The notes under the pieces are model-generated. The model was not told where the DNA came from and did not search any database. It saw nothing but the letters and a program-made list of their open reading frames with translations. This document shows, piece after piece, positions 54,243-64,000 of a DNA stretch of 64,000 nt. Numbering within the stretch: the stretch's first letter is position 1; each line of letters begins with the position of its first letter. The position numbers were made by a program, and so were the translations under genes. The DNA comes from Lachnoclostridium sp. UBA1308. GTDB taxonomy: Bacteria > Bacillota > Clostridia > Lachnospirales > Lachnospiraceae. The stretch spans positions 134,651 through 198,650 of the forward strand of contig DBTU01000023.1 in NCBI GenBank assembly GCA_002307215.1, written 5' to 3'.

Positions 54243-54758
54243 TCAGTCTGTTGTAAGAACCTTTGTTATCTCAGCAATATATAAGATGTGATAGTCTTTT
54301 TGTTGGTAAAAGGTCTTATCCATGGACGCATCTAAAAAAGAAGCTGCTTCTAGGGGCTGTCTGACCAGCTTTTTGCAAATCATTACAAGTTTGGATTCAC
54401 TGAAATAGGGTGTGTTATCGATAAAATCAAGCGTCAACCCTGACTTTTCTATTTTATCTTCCTCTTTTCCCGAAACAGAACCAAGATAATTCAATTCATT
54501 TCGGTAATTATTAGGCAGGAAGCTTAAGGAAAAAGTAGCTTCACGGTCCATGAATTCTCTTGTATAACGCTGAGGTCTGATTACAACATAGACAACATCC
54601 TTTCCCAACATAACACCGAGTCCACCCCAGGAGGCCGTCATGGTATTAGCCTTGTTGGTATCGCCGGCGGTGACTAACATCCAGTCCTTTCCGATAGACT
54701 GAAAGGTATTCTCCTTTAGTAAAGAGGGTATTGTCTCTTTCAATTGCTTCATATACAT
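54243..54758 (-). CDS. flavin-reductase-like FMN-binding protein
   Basis: 171 residues. ATG 54758 is preferred, with AGGA about six bases ahead; GTG and TTG codons lie just upstream. Segments W-M-L-V-T-A-G and T-M-T-A-S-W-G-G-L-G-V, followed by V-V-Y-V-V-I-R-P-Q-R-Y-T, are typical of flavin reductase-like domains (split-barrel FMN fold). Likely binds FMN and reduces flavin or a small substrate with NAD(P)H. Partner unknown. Single gene. Confidence 0.85.
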   Translation of the reverse strand: MYMKQLKETIPSLLKENTFQSIGKDWMLVTAGDTNKANTMTASWGGLGVMLGKDVVYVVIRPQRYTREFMDREATFSLSFLPNNYRNELNYLGSVSGKEEDKIEKSGLTLDFIDNTPYFSESKLVMICKKLVRQPLEAASFLDASMDKTFYQQKDYHILYIAEITKVLTTD

Positions 54759-54995
54759 CACCAATCCTTTCTGTCACTTCACTACAAATAGATTAGTATT
54801 ATCATATCAATATTCGTCCCAAATATCCAGACTGATTTCATAAATTATGGTAATACAGATAATTGCTATTATATGATGGTAGTGAAATAAATGCAACGTC
54901 GGACAGAGCAGGCACGAAAATATAGGAATATCATATATTAATATTAAATTTATACGCTGTAAATATTGACACCAAATACGGCAGTATGGAGGCAT

Positions 54996-56279
54996 ATGAT
55001 AATTCATATCGTGAAGACCGGGGATACGATTGAGGCAATTTCTGCTCAGTATGGCGTATCCAGAGAGCGAATCATTCTAGAAAATGAGCTACCCAACCCG
55101 GATAAGCTGATTATTGGTCAAAGCATCGGAATCAGGGTTCCGGAGGTGACTTATACAGTAGTGGCAGGTGATACTTTAGAGAGTGTAGCCAAGAAATATG
55201 ATGTGACACCAATTCGAATTCTTCAACATAATCCGCAGGTCGCAACTAGGGAAGAATTATTCCCCGGCGAGGTTCTGGTGATAACTTATGCCAATGAAAC
55301 GCCCATTGATACGGTAATCATCAACGGTTATGCTTACCCATTTATTGATCGCACAGTTTTAAAAAAGACGCTGCCCTTTTTAACCTATATCTCATTGTTT
55401 ACTTATGGATTTACTTCTACCGGGGAACTGATACCGATTGAAGATGAAGAGATAATTGCTCTGAGCAAAGATCTTGGAGTAGCTCCGATTATGGTACTCG
55501 CACCGATGGATACCTCCGGTAATTTTAGTAGTGACGCAGCCCATGATATCTTTTATAACCAGGAGGCTGTGACGGCATTGACTAATAATTTGATTACAAC
55601 AATGCAGGCTAAGGGTTATCGTGGAATCGATATTGATTTCGAATTTGTCCTTCCGGACGATAAGGATGCATTTTTGAACTTTATTAAAACAATAAGTACC
55701 GGACTGGATAAGGCCGGTCTGATTATGTTTGTCGCGCTTGCACCCAAAATTTCAGGTGATATGAAGGGGCTGCTATATGAAGCACATGACTATCCAACAA
55801 TTGGAGCAGTTGCGGATAAGGTACTCCTCATGACCTATGAGTGGGGTTATACCTACGGTGAGCCCATGGCAACCTCGCCCATTAATAATATGAGGAATGT
55901 CCTGAGATATGGTGTGTCCGTAATAGATCCCGATATAATATTAATGGGGACGCCAAATTATGCTTATGATTGGCCATTGCCCTTTGTACAGGGAAAGACA
56001 GCAGCACAATCTTTGGGAAATCAGGAGGCAATTGAACGTGCTGTAAAATTTGGTGTGGAAATTCAATTTGATGAAATCGCCCAATCTCCATTTTATAATT
56101 ATACAAATGAGGATGGAGTGAATCATGTGGTTTGGTTTGACGATGTCAGAAGCATGAATGCAAAATTAAGATTGATCCCGGAATTTGGTCTGAGCGGTTC
56201 TGGGGTTTGGCAGCTGATGCGGTACTTCCCTGGGCTATGGATGGTGTTCGATACAATTTTTACACTGGTCAAGGTATAA
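54996..56279 (+). CDS. LysM-GH18 protein, SleL/YaaH-like
   Basis: 427 residues from ATG 54996 (only three bases after GGAGG, but the sequence MIIHIVKTGDTI is the usual start of the family). Two LysM domains (about 1-47 and 50-97) bind peptidoglycan; the rest is a GH18 chitinase-like barrel with catalytic DxDxE at Asp212-Asp214-Glu216 (GIDIDFE). SleL/YaaH proteins are N-acetylglucosaminidases acting on the spore cortex during germination. No signal peptide is present, as in spore-coat forms. This supports a spore-forming host. Confidence 0.9.
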   Translation: MIIHIVKTGDTIEAISAQYGVSRERIILENELPNPDKLIIGQSIGIRVPEVTYTVVAGDTLESVAKKYDVTPIRILQHNPQVATREELFPGEVLVITYANETPIDTVIINGYAYPFIDRTVLKKTLPFLTYISLFTYGFTSTGELIPIEDEEIIALSKDLGVAPIMVLAPMDTSGNFSSDAAHDIFYNQEAVTALTNNLITTMQAKGYRGIDIDFEFVLPDDKDAFLNFIKTISTGLDKAGLIMFVALAPKISGDMKGLLYEAHDYPTIGAVADKVLLMTYEWGYTYGEPMATSPINNMRNVLRYGVSVIDPDIILMGTPNYAYDWPLPFVQGKTAAQSLGNQEAIERAVKFGVEIQFDEIAQSPFYNYTNEDGVNHVVWFDDVRSMNAKLRLIPEFGLSGSGVWQLMRYFPGLWMVFDTIFTLVKV

Positions 56280-56338
56280 ACGAAGGAACTTAAAATTATT
56301 TCATTCTTAATGGGTTAAATTGCGGTCTGTTCTTTCTG

Positions 56339-56367
56339 TTTACAAAAAAATGACCAAAGGTTATAAT
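56339..56367 (+). promoter_or_regulatory. promoter of lepB
   Basis: TTTACA (56339-56344), 17 bases, TATAAT (56362-56367), about 60 bases before the gene. Confidence 0.8.
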
Positions 56368-56429
56368 TAGTGATGAGTTATGCGGATATTCAAATTGAGA
56401 ATCGCTAAGGTGTCTTATGGGAGTGGTTT

Positions 56430-56966
56430 ATGAACAATAAAATTGTAAAAGAAATCATCAGTTGGATAGTGGTAATTGCTGTAGCATTCGGATTGGTAAC
56501 CTTTATTAATAAGGTGGTTATTCTAAGGGTTGAGGTGCCAAGCGGTTCTATGGAAAATACAATAATGACCGGGGACAAGGTTATAACCTTACGTTTAGCG
56601 TATGCGTTTCATAATCCAAAAAGAGGAGATGTTATTGTGTTTCCCTTTCCGGATAACGAAGAAGTTGATTATATTAAAAGAATAATCGGATTGCCCGGAG
56701 AAACCGTGGAAGGTAAGGAGGGGTATGTTTATATCAACGGAAAGAAGCTGATAGAAGATTATGTAACTAGTATGATTGACGACGACTTTGGACCCTATGT
56801 CGTTCCGGAGGATAGTTATTTCATGATGGGTGATAACCGAGACATATCGGAGGATTCGAGATATTGGAATAATAAATTTGTGAAAAGAAGCAAAATTATA
56901 GGGAAGGCAGAATTAAAGTATCCTGATCTTTCATGGTTTAAGAAGAATAAATATGATTTAGAGTAG
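56430..56966 (+). CDS. lepB: signal peptidase I
   Basis: 178 residues, GGGAGTGG upstream. One N-terminal membrane helix (about 8-28). Catalytic Ser40 in PSGSM and Lys83 in DYIKRIIGLPGE; the GDNRDISEDSRYW box (about 130-142) completes the S26 family set. Removes signal peptides on the outer face of the membrane. Short, as in Gram-positive enzymes. Single gene with its own promoter; cell-wide role, so no link to neighbours is needed. Confidence 0.96.
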   Translation: MNNKIVKEIISWIVVIAVAFGLVTFINKVVILRVEVPSGSMENTIMTGDKVITLRLAYAFHNPKRGDVIVFPFPDNEEVDYIKRIIGLPGETVEGKEGYVYINGKKLIEDYVTSMIDDDFGPYVVPEDSYFMMGDNRDISEDSRYWNNKFVKRSKIIGKAELKYPDLSWFKKNKYDLE

Positions 56967-57121
56967 TTATCGTGTAACCCAGTGTATGAAATCTGTATCA
57001 CTTTTATTGAAGATATTATTATACCTCTACAGGAAGGCAGCATATAATTCTGATAGATACATGTCAGATAACAAAAAATCTGAAAGAGATGAACCTCAAG
57101 ATAATAATAAGGAGATTTACT

Positions 57122-57424
57122 ATGAAATTTAATAAACAGAAGCTTATTAAATACCTTTTAGTTCTTTATATCATAATTACCGGATTGTTCAATGTATATG
57201 GATATTTCAAACTGCCGGATAGAATATCAACTCATTTTAGTTTATCCGGTAAGTCAACGGGGAGTACTTCGTCAACATGGATTTATCTGATCATAAGTTT
57301 TAGCCTTGTGTTAGCTTTATCAATTGGCGGAATGAAAAAAGAAGGTCAACAAAAAGTTAAATATATATGTGCAGATACTTTGATTATAATATGTAATTTT
57401 ATTATTATTTTTAGTCAGTTATAG
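57122..57424 (+). CDS. small DUF1648-like membrane protein
   Basis: 100 residues from ATG 57122 (AAGGAG upstream). The N-terminal helix is followed by LPDRISTHFSLSGKSTG, the L-P-x-x-I-x-x-H-F-x-x-x-G pattern of DUF1648, then two more helices. These domains usually occur in SdpI-like immunity or regulator proteins. Here it stands alone and is short. Function unknown. Confidence 0.65.
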   Translation: MKFNKQKLIKYLLVLYIIITGLFNVYGYFKLPDRISTHFSLSGKSTGSTSSTWIYLIISFSLVLALSIGGMKKEGQQKVKYICADTLIIICNFIIIFSQL

Positions 57425-57444
57425 AACGTTTGAGTATAAAAAAA

Positions 57445-57535
57445 CATTCAGTAAGTTGAATCCTTGGAAGATATTAGAGTGAATTCCAGTGAAAATATGG
57501 AGGGATACGCTTAGTAGAAGGAGGGGTATCCCTCC
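57445..57535 (+). other. hairpin repeat and terminator-like stem
   Basis: ATTCAGTAAGTTGAATCC (from 57446) resembles the hairpin units at 17261 and 14605. GGAGGGATAC (57499-57508) pairs perfectly with GTATCCCTCC (57526-57535), though the T-run is weak. The second stem probably ends the DUF1648 transcript. Confidence 0.55.
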
Positions 57536-57616
57536 CTTTGTCATAAATATTGATATGTACATACTGTCCATGATGGTAAAATTATTATTTATATACAAGT
57601 AATGGAGGCTGATGGA

Positions 57617-58012
57617 TTGAATATTAAATATTCTAAACTCGGAGCAAAAAAATGGATAATAATAATTATTCTAATCGCAGTATTGTGCATTGGATTGATT
57701 TTAGGAGTTGTTTTTATTGAAGAATCACATACTGAAAAAGGAAAAGATAATATATTAACAATTGAGAAAGTGAAACAATTATCGAAAAAAGGAGACAAAT
57801 TATCTTGGGAAGATTTCGAAGCTTTTAATGGTACAGAAATTGGAAGTGGGTTATATATTAAAACATATCCAATTGACGATAAATATAGCTTACTTATAGG
57901 TTCAGGAAGTTCCCAAAAGCCACTAATGTATATCTATTTGAATAATAATGATAATCAGAAATATATTGATATTCGATATGATGATATTGATAAGTTTTTG
58001 CATAAAAACTGA
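57617..58012 (+). CDS. small membrane-anchored protein of unknown function
   Basis: 131 residues; TTG 57617 is chosen because GGAGG is eight bases ahead (an in-frame ATG at 57602 lies inside the ribosome site). One helix (about 14-35), then a soluble domain with the pattern L-S-K-K-G-D-K-L-S-W-E-D-F and a later G-S-G-L-Y. Similar small proteins occur in Lachnospiraceae genomes, without known function. Confidence 0.65.
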   Translation: MNIKYSKLGAKKWIIIIILIAVLCIGLILGVVFIEESHTEKGKDNILTIEKVKQLSKKGDKLSWEDFEAFNGTEIGSGLYIKTYPIDDKYSLLIGSGSSQKPLMYIYLNNNDNQKYIDIRYDDIDKFLHKN

Positions 58013-58030
58013 GCAGAGATGCCTCTGCTC
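58011..58030 (-). terminator. terminator of argH
   Basis: GAGCAGAG (58011-58018) pairs perfectly with CTCTGCTC (58023-58030). Read on the minus strand it is followed by AGTTTTT. It overlaps the stop codon of the plus-strand gene. Confidence 0.85.
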
Positions 58031-58087
58031 AAAAAATATTAAATATCAACTATATGTTGTGACAGAGCCAAATATTGTAGGGGTATG

Positions 58088-59461
58088 CTAAGCCTTTAAA
58101 TATTCCTCGTTAAGCTTTAATATCTGAGCCATTGCGTCGGTACCCGGGGCACCTATGGTATTTCTTTTGTTCACGCAGGTGGTTAAACTGATTGCCTCAT
58201 AAATATCCTGCATAAAGACAGGACTGATTAATCGGAATTCTTCTAAGCTCATATCATCTAACGCAATATCCCGTTCTATACAATAGAGAACCAGCTGTCC
58301 GACAATTCCATGCGCATCACGGAAGGGAACCCCCTTATTTACGAGATAATCTGCTGCATCCGTTGCATTAGTAAAGCCATTCTTTGCACTATCTGACATG
58401 ACTTCTTTATTGAATTTCATAGTGAAAAGCATTCCTTGAAAAAGAGCCAGACAGCCCTTTACTGTATCCATGGCATCAAAGGTTAATTCCTTATCCTCCT
58501 GCATGTCTTTATTATACGCAAGCGGTAGACCCTTCATGACTGTAAGCAGAGAAACCAATGCTCCATAAACGCGTCCTGTCTTGCCTCTGACAAGTTCGGC
58601 AATGTCAGGATTTTTCTTTTGAGGCATGATACTGGAGCCTGTAGAATACGCATCATCCAGTTCTACAAAACGATATTCATTACTGTTCCAGATGATAATT
58701 TCTTCACTAAAGCGACTCAGATGCATCATGATGGTAGAAAGTGCACTTAAGAGTTCTATCAGGTAATCACGGTCGGATACACTGTCCATACTGTTTAGGG
58801 TAGGACCATCAAAGCCTAATAAAGTTGCCGTGTATTCGCGGTCAAGCGGATAGGTGGTTCCTGCCAGAGCGCCTGCTCCGATCGGAGAGAGATTTAGGCG
58901 CCTTGCTATATCGGATAGTCTGGAACGGTCACGTCGAAACATTTCAAAGTATGCTCCCAGATGATGTGCGAGAGTAACCGGCTGAGCTTTCTGAAGATGG
59001 GTAAAGCCGGGCATGTAGGTCTCGGTGTTTGCTTTCATAATATCATTGATTACTACTAATAGGTCTTTTACTAATCCGTCGATCTCAATAATTTCATCCC
59101 GAGTATACAGCTTCATATCCAGAGCCACTTGATCATTACGGCTTCTTCCTGTATGAAGCTTTTTACCGGCGTCTCCGATTCGTTCGATTAAGTGCGCTTC
59201 AATAAAGCTGTGAATATCCTCGTGTTCGTTGTCTATCTCAAGCTTGCCGTTTATAATATCCTCCAGAAGACCCGATAATCCGTTGATAATAAGGTCCTTT
59301 TCCTTCACAGATAGGATACCCTGTTTTGCCAACATGGTGACATGAGCGATACTACCCTTAATATCTTGCTGAAAGAATTTCTGATCAAAGGAGATGGATG
59401 CATTAAAATTATGAACTAACTCATTGGTTTCTTTCGTAAATCGCCCGCCCCAAAGTTTCAT
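58088..59461 (-). CDS. argH: argininosuccinate lyase
   Basis: 457 residues. Splits argininosuccinate into arginine and fumarate. Fumarase/aspartase superfamily signature [12 protein letters not shown] with the catalytic Ser is clear, as are T-G-R-S-R-N-D-Q and T-H-L-Q-K-A-Q-P. Full family length. No argG or other arginine genes are in the window, so argH is separate from its pathway here. Confidence 0.97.
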   Translation of the reverse strand: MKLWGGRFTKETNELVHNFNASISFDQKFFQQDIKGSIAHVTMLAKQGILSVKEKDLIINGLSGLLEDIINGKLEIDNEHEDIHSFIEAHLIERIGDAGKKLHTGRSRNDQVALDMKLYTRDEIIEIDGLVKDLLVVINDIMKANTETYMPGFTHLQKAQPVTLAHHLGAYFEMFRRDRSRLSDIARRLNLSPIGAGALAGTTYPLDREYTATLLGFDGPTLNSMDSVSDRDYLIELLSALSTIMMHLSRFSEEIIIWNSNEYRFVELDDAYSTGSSIMPQKKNPDIAELVRGKTGRVYGALVSLLTVMKGLPLAYNKDMQEDKELTFDAMDTVKGCLALFQGMLFTMKFNKEVMSDSAKNGFTNATDAADYLVNKGVPFRDAHGIVGQLVLYCIERDIALDDMSLEEFRLISPVFMQDIYEAISLTTCVNKRNTIGAPGTDAMAQILKLNEEYLKA

Positions 59462-59600
59462 TTATCCTGCCTCTTTTCCGCCGCCCATGGCGGTATTTTC
59501 TGAAATTTAGTGCTTTCATATTACATCGTTTTTAAAAAACTTGCAATAATAATTTATCATTAGTGCCTATTCCGTGTTACAGTACAGCCCATTTTGCATA

Positions 59601-61106
59601 TTATAGGTCATATAGTTTTGTGTATTTATCCTTCAGATATTGAATATAATAATCGGCTCTGAAATCCTCTCCGCAGACGTCCTTCAAAATCTCACCGGTA
59701 TTCTTGACGGCTCCGTATTTGTGGATGTTATCCTCGAGATACTCACGGATTGGCGTTAAATTACTTTCCTTAAGGTAGCTTTCAAGAGGCATCTTATCCA
59801 ACATACAGGCATATAATTGGGATGCAATGGCGGTGCCGACCGCATAGGAAGGAAAATAACCGAATTCACCCCAGGACCAATGTGTATCTTGGAGAATTCC
59901 TTCTTCATCGGAAGAGGGAGTAATTCCTATATATTCCTGATATTTTTGATTCCATAGTTTCGGAAGCTCGGCAACCTTCACTTCTTCAGCAAAGATGGCT
60001 TTCTCAATCTCGTAGCGTATCAGGATATGGAGGCAGTAGGTGAGCTCATCGGCTTCAGTCCGGATTAAACTCGGTGCCGCTTTATTAATTCCCTTGATAA
60101 AATGATCCAGACTGATATTTGACAAATTCTCGGGATATGTGGCCGTTAGCTTCTCGTAAATGGGTTCCCAGAAGTCACGGCTTCGACCAAGGACATTTTC
60201 ATAAAGCCTGGACTGCGACTCATGCATACCCATTGAGGCACCGCCACCGACTAGGGTTTGTGTAATGGAATCCGCAATATTCATCTCATAGAGTGCGTGA
60301 CCTGATTCATGAATAATCGAAAACATAGCACTTTCCAGATTGTTTTCTATATAACGATTCGTAATCCGCACATCATGGTTATGCAACTGCATCGTGAAGG
60401 GATGGGCGCTTTCAGCGATGACGCCGCGGTTAAAATCAAATCCGACGTAACCGCTTAAATACCTGCAGAATTCTCTCTGTTTATTAATATCATAATTTAA
60501 ATAATTATAACTCTTATCAATGGTCTCGGCCTTTTTGGCAACCTCCTTAAGCAAAGGAATAATCTCCTTCTTAATCTGTTCAAAGAAGATATCCAACTCA
60601 CGGATCATAAAGCACTCATCATAATCGCCCAGCAGTACTTCATAGGGTTTCTTATCGCCTTTTACACGGTAGGAGGCGAACTTCTTCTTATAATCAATTA
60701 CCTTCTCTAAGTAGGGTGCAAATTCCTCATACCGATTGTCCTTTTTCGCTTTTGCCCACGTTCTACTTGATATGGAGATCAATTCATTAAAGGCACGATA
60801 TTCTTCCGGCGGGATGCTTTCAAGTTGTTCATAAGTTTTCCCGAGTTCCTTGACGATGGCTCTTTCTGTATCGGTTAAATCCGCCTGTTCCTTCTTTTCC
60901 TGAAGCTTTTTAAGTAAATGTCTAACATCATCATTGATCAGACTTTTCATATATTCATCGGATAAGATTCCTATAACAATAGATGTATTATCTGCCGCTT
61001 CAAAGGGTGCAGTTGTTTGATCATCCCATTCAAATAAGTTTCTGGCAGTCTGTAGTGCCATGGATTTATCAAGGTAGGGCTGTAATTTTTCAAATGTTTT
61101 ACTCAT
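59601..61106 (-). CDS. M32 family metallocarboxypeptidase
   Basis: 501 residues, full length for the family (Thermus Taq carboxypeptidase type). Zinc-binding HESGH at His266-Glu267 and His270, with the downstream Glu in H-E-S-Q-S-R region. It releases residues from peptide C-termini and works in the cytoplasm. GGAGG precedes the start on the minus strand. Divergent from enolase. Confidence 0.93.
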   Translation of the reverse strand: MSKTFEKLQPYLDKSMALQTARNLFEWDDQTTAPFEAADNTSIVIGILSDEYMKSLINDDVRHLLKKLQEKKEQADLTDTERAIVKELGKTYEQLESIPPEEYRAFNELISISSRTWAKAKKDNRYEEFAPYLEKVIDYKKKFASYRVKGDKKPYEVLLGDYDECFMIRELDIFFEQIKKEIIPLLKEVAKKAETIDKSYNYLNYDINKQREFCRYLSGYVGFDFNRGVIAESAHPFTMQLHNHDVRITNRYIENNLESAMFSIIHESGHALYEMNIADSITQTLVGGGASMGMHESQSRLYENVLGRSRDFWEPIYEKLTATYPENLSNISLDHFIKGINKAAPSLIRTEADELTYCLHILIRYEIEKAIFAEEVKVAELPKLWNQKYQEYIGITPSSDEEGILQDTHWSWGEFGYFPSYAVGTAIASQLYACMLDKMPLESYLKESNLTPIREYLEDNIHKYGAVKNTGEILKDVCGEDFRADYYIQYLKDKYTKLYDL

Positions 61107-61198
61107 AAAATCCTCCGTTCATTTCAAATGTAACTATACTTAAATTAGTATATCAATTTTTATGGGGCATAGCAATCCAATAAATACCACAATTATTA

Positions 61199-62689
<1,491 letters not shown>

Positions 62690-62692
62690 GAT

Positions 62693-62726
62693 AAAAGGTA
62701 AGCCCGTTACTCGGCTTACCTTTTTT
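62693..62726 (+). terminator. terminator of eno
   Basis: AAAAGGTAAGCC (62693-62704) pairs perfectly with GGCTTACCTTTT (62713-62724), then more T. Confidence 0.95.
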
Positions 62727-62767
62727 ATATACAAAAATATTGCTATTTTATGCTTAGTGGGATGTGG

Positions 62768-63352
62768 TTACAGCTTAAAGGGATCTCCATGACCCGGATA
62801 TATAGTCTTTACATGAAACTCTCGGATGTGGTCCCAGCTGTCCTCTATAACGATATTGCGATTTTCCTCCTGTAACGGTAGAGGCATGAGATCACCGATA
62901 AACGCACATTCGTTGCTAATCACCAGACTGATACTGTCATCGCTATGTCCGGGAGTGGAGATGAGCTTGGCATCAATTCCGATAGATTTGAAGAAGCTAC
63001 TACTATCAGCATCTGTAAGAACTGTATTATTTGACGATGTAATATCTCTGAAATGAGCCTGCGGATTTTTCTTGTATAGCAGATTAAGTCTGTTATAATA
63101 AGCCAATTGACTCTCATGCAAGATGAGATTCGTACCAAGATCCTTTAGATTTTGGGCAAGTCCGGCATGACCGGGATGATAATGAGTAATAATCATATAG
63201 TTAACTTCATTCACAGCTATGTTATTCTGATTTAATAATTGAAGCAGTTGGGATAGGGTATCCGGCCAACCGGTGTCAATCATAATCCATCCATCATTCG
63301 AAGGAATTAAATAGTAGTTAGCTGATTGGTATGTTAAGCTGATGACATTCAT
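62768..63352 (-). CDS. MBL-fold metallo-hydrolase with altered zinc motif
   Basis: 194 residues from ATG 63352 (GAGGTG ahead; GTG at 63361 overlaps that site). The HxHxDH motif of the metallo-beta-lactamase fold reads H57-Y-H59-P-G61-H62: the Asp zinc ligand is Gly. Later ligands are present: STPGHSDDS, then FIGD, and YPGHGDP at the end. It may bind one zinc ion. Glyoxalase II-like or general hydrolase; substrate unknown. A structured region (63397-63511) lies in the 5' leader. Confidence 0.85.
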   Translation of the reverse strand: MNVISLTYQSANYYLIPSNDGWIMIDTGWPDTLSQLLQLLNQNNIAVNEVNYMIITHYHPGHAGLAQNLKDLGTNLILHESQLAYYNRLNLLYKKNPQAHFRDITSSNNTVLTDADSSSFFKSIGIDAKLISTPGHSDDSISLVISNECAFIGDLMPLPLQEENRNIVIEDSWDHIREFHVKTIYPGHGDPFKL

Positions 63353-63396
63353 TTGGTTCACCTCGTCAATAGAAAATGTATGTTAAGTAGTAACTT

Positions 63397-63511
63397 ATTC
63401 AGTACCCCGAGAAATCCGCGGGATTTCGAGAAAATTCAGCGCCAAAACATGTGCTTTTCAACATGTTTTGTGTGCATCGGTTCGAAAGAACCGCAGTGAC
63501 TGAATAGTCAC
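63397..63511 (-). other. cluster of four hairpins in the MBL gene leader
   Basis: GAAATCC/GGATTTC (63411-63427), AAAACATGT/ACATGTTTT (63444-63469), CGGTTC/GAACCG with a GAAA loop (63478-63493) and GTGACT/AGTCAC (63496-63511) are perfect stems. ATTCAGT (63397-63403) also pairs with ACTGAAT (63499-63505), which would close the first three hairpins and exclude the fourth. It begins 45 bases upstream of the MBL gene. It could be a cis-regulatory RNA or a repeat element; no known class recognised. Strand assigned by position only. Confidence 0.55.
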
Positions 63512-63598
63512 GTTTAGTAAATATAATACGCTGTGGTAAATTATAACATGAAAGTTCATGATATGTAAAAGGCATTTTTTGAAAGTTATGTAAATAAA

Positions 63599-63624
63599 AG
63601 GCTGTACCTCTCGGCACAGCCTTG
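63599..63624 (-). terminator. terminator of the small minus-strand gene
   Basis: GGCTGT and ACAGCC arms around a 10-base loop; on the minus strand the stem is followed by CCTTTTATTT. Confidence 0.75.
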
Positions 63625-63636
63625 ATATGTACTTTA

Positions 63637-63837
63637 TTAATGTTTTATTTCATAGGGTTCTTTCGTAATACAGCGATAGGATTTGATTATGTTACCGGTA
63701 ACAAGGGTAAAAATTTGCATAGCATTTAAATCCGAATCCCAGACATAGGGCATGTTTTCATATAGGGAAATATGATCCCACATAGAGTCGTCAAAATGTC
63801 TTACTTGTAATGAGCTGGATTTATTCATGTTTCTCAA
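63637..63837 (-). CDS. small protein of unknown function
   Basis: 66 residues; TTG 63837 is chosen because GAGAGGTG lies five bases ahead (ATG 63828 is the alternative). No membrane helix or known motif; rich in Met, Asp and His in its first half (VRHFDDSMWDHISLYENM). Has a good terminator after it, so it is probably expressed. Not recognised. Confidence 0.55.
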   Translation of the reverse strand: MRNMNKSSSLQVRHFDDSMWDHISLYENMPYVWDSDLNAMQIFTLVTGNIIKSYRCITKEPYEIKH

Positions 63838-63938
63838 ATCGTCACCTCTCATATCGACATGTATTATTATTACTATAGTACTATTTTGAATAAAATACAA
63901 GTAGATACCCCCTATCTATAAAAAAATAATAATTTGGT

Positions 63939-64000
63939 GTTACAGTTCGGCCTTCAAAGAGATGTATCCGGACTGTGAAAAAAATGATTTCCATATAGGA
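63939..64000 (-). repeat. dispersed intergenic repeat, copy C (cut by window end)
   Basis: 63939-63975 is the reverse complement of the 37-base core at 3047-3083 with two mismatches. It continues to TTTCCATATAGGA at the window edge, matching the arm of the inverted pair at 7393-7461. The copy is in the opposite direction to copy A. Confidence 0.8.

Noticed and set aside
63399..63617. 72-codon minus-strand frame upstream of the MBL gene
   Set aside because: It covers the four-hairpin element and lacks a ribosome site; the hairpins explain the sequence better.

Overview
The window is A+T-rich DNA from an anaerobic, low-GC Bacillota, most likely a spore-forming member of the Lachnospirales (Clostridium cluster XIVa). 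The case for this is a tyrosyl T-box, strong AGGAGG ribosome sites with many TTG/GTG starts, a LysM-GH18 protein of the spore-hydrolase type, and families common in that group (CD3324-like, DUF4886, DUF4153, EF-G-like GTPase, M32 peptidase). The species cannot be named from the sequence. No rRNA, tRNA, CRISPR array, transposase or prophage was found.

Layout. 1-3000: two ABC exporter half-transporters that look like an asymmetric heterodimer (the first is cut by the window edge). 3050-7330: tyrosine block, with repeats, a promoter, a T-box leader and tyrS, then aroF and tyrA behind their own promoter. 7340-19550: housekeeping and accessory genes (dCMP deaminase, EF-G-like GTPase, chemotaxis receptor, DUF4153 membrane protein, cyclophilin lipoprotein, CD3324-like regulator, GNAT enzyme, SGNH-like DUF4886 protein, uracil permease) separated by several families of hairpin-bearing intergenic repeats.

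19850-27110: a cassette with a small secreted protein, a large lipoprotein, an ABC ATPase, two overlapping permeases and a membrane-anchored propeller-like protein. It is organised like a secreted-peptide export or immunity system. 27318-42931: the most distinctive region, a tightly packed and often overlapping operon for a divergent Tad-like (type IV filament) machine. It encodes three MinD/CpaE-like proteins with broken or missing P-loops, a CpaB-like SAF protein, a CpaF-like ATPase with an unusual N-terminal membrane anchor, a TadB-TadC-like fused membrane protein, three pilin-like proteins, two giant filament-tip-like proteins that share N- and C-terminal modules and carry zinc-ribbon and Ig-like repeats, and a further anchored protein. 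A strong terminator follows, then an SLH-like secreted protein and a 1183-residue secreted protein that may be surface partners.

48398-64000: a CNNM/CBS membrane protein, a zinc-dependent phospholipase C-like protein, an unrecognised protein made of two repeated halves, an ABC transporter behind the frameshifted remnant of a YtrA-type GntR regulator, a flavin-reductase-like protein, a spore-type LysM-GH18 protein, signal peptidase I, two small membrane proteins, argH, an M32 carboxypeptidase, enolase (with a possible membrane-anchored longer form), an MBL-fold protein behind a four-hairpin leader, and a small unknown gene. The window ends inside another copy of the repeat seen near 3050 and 7473.
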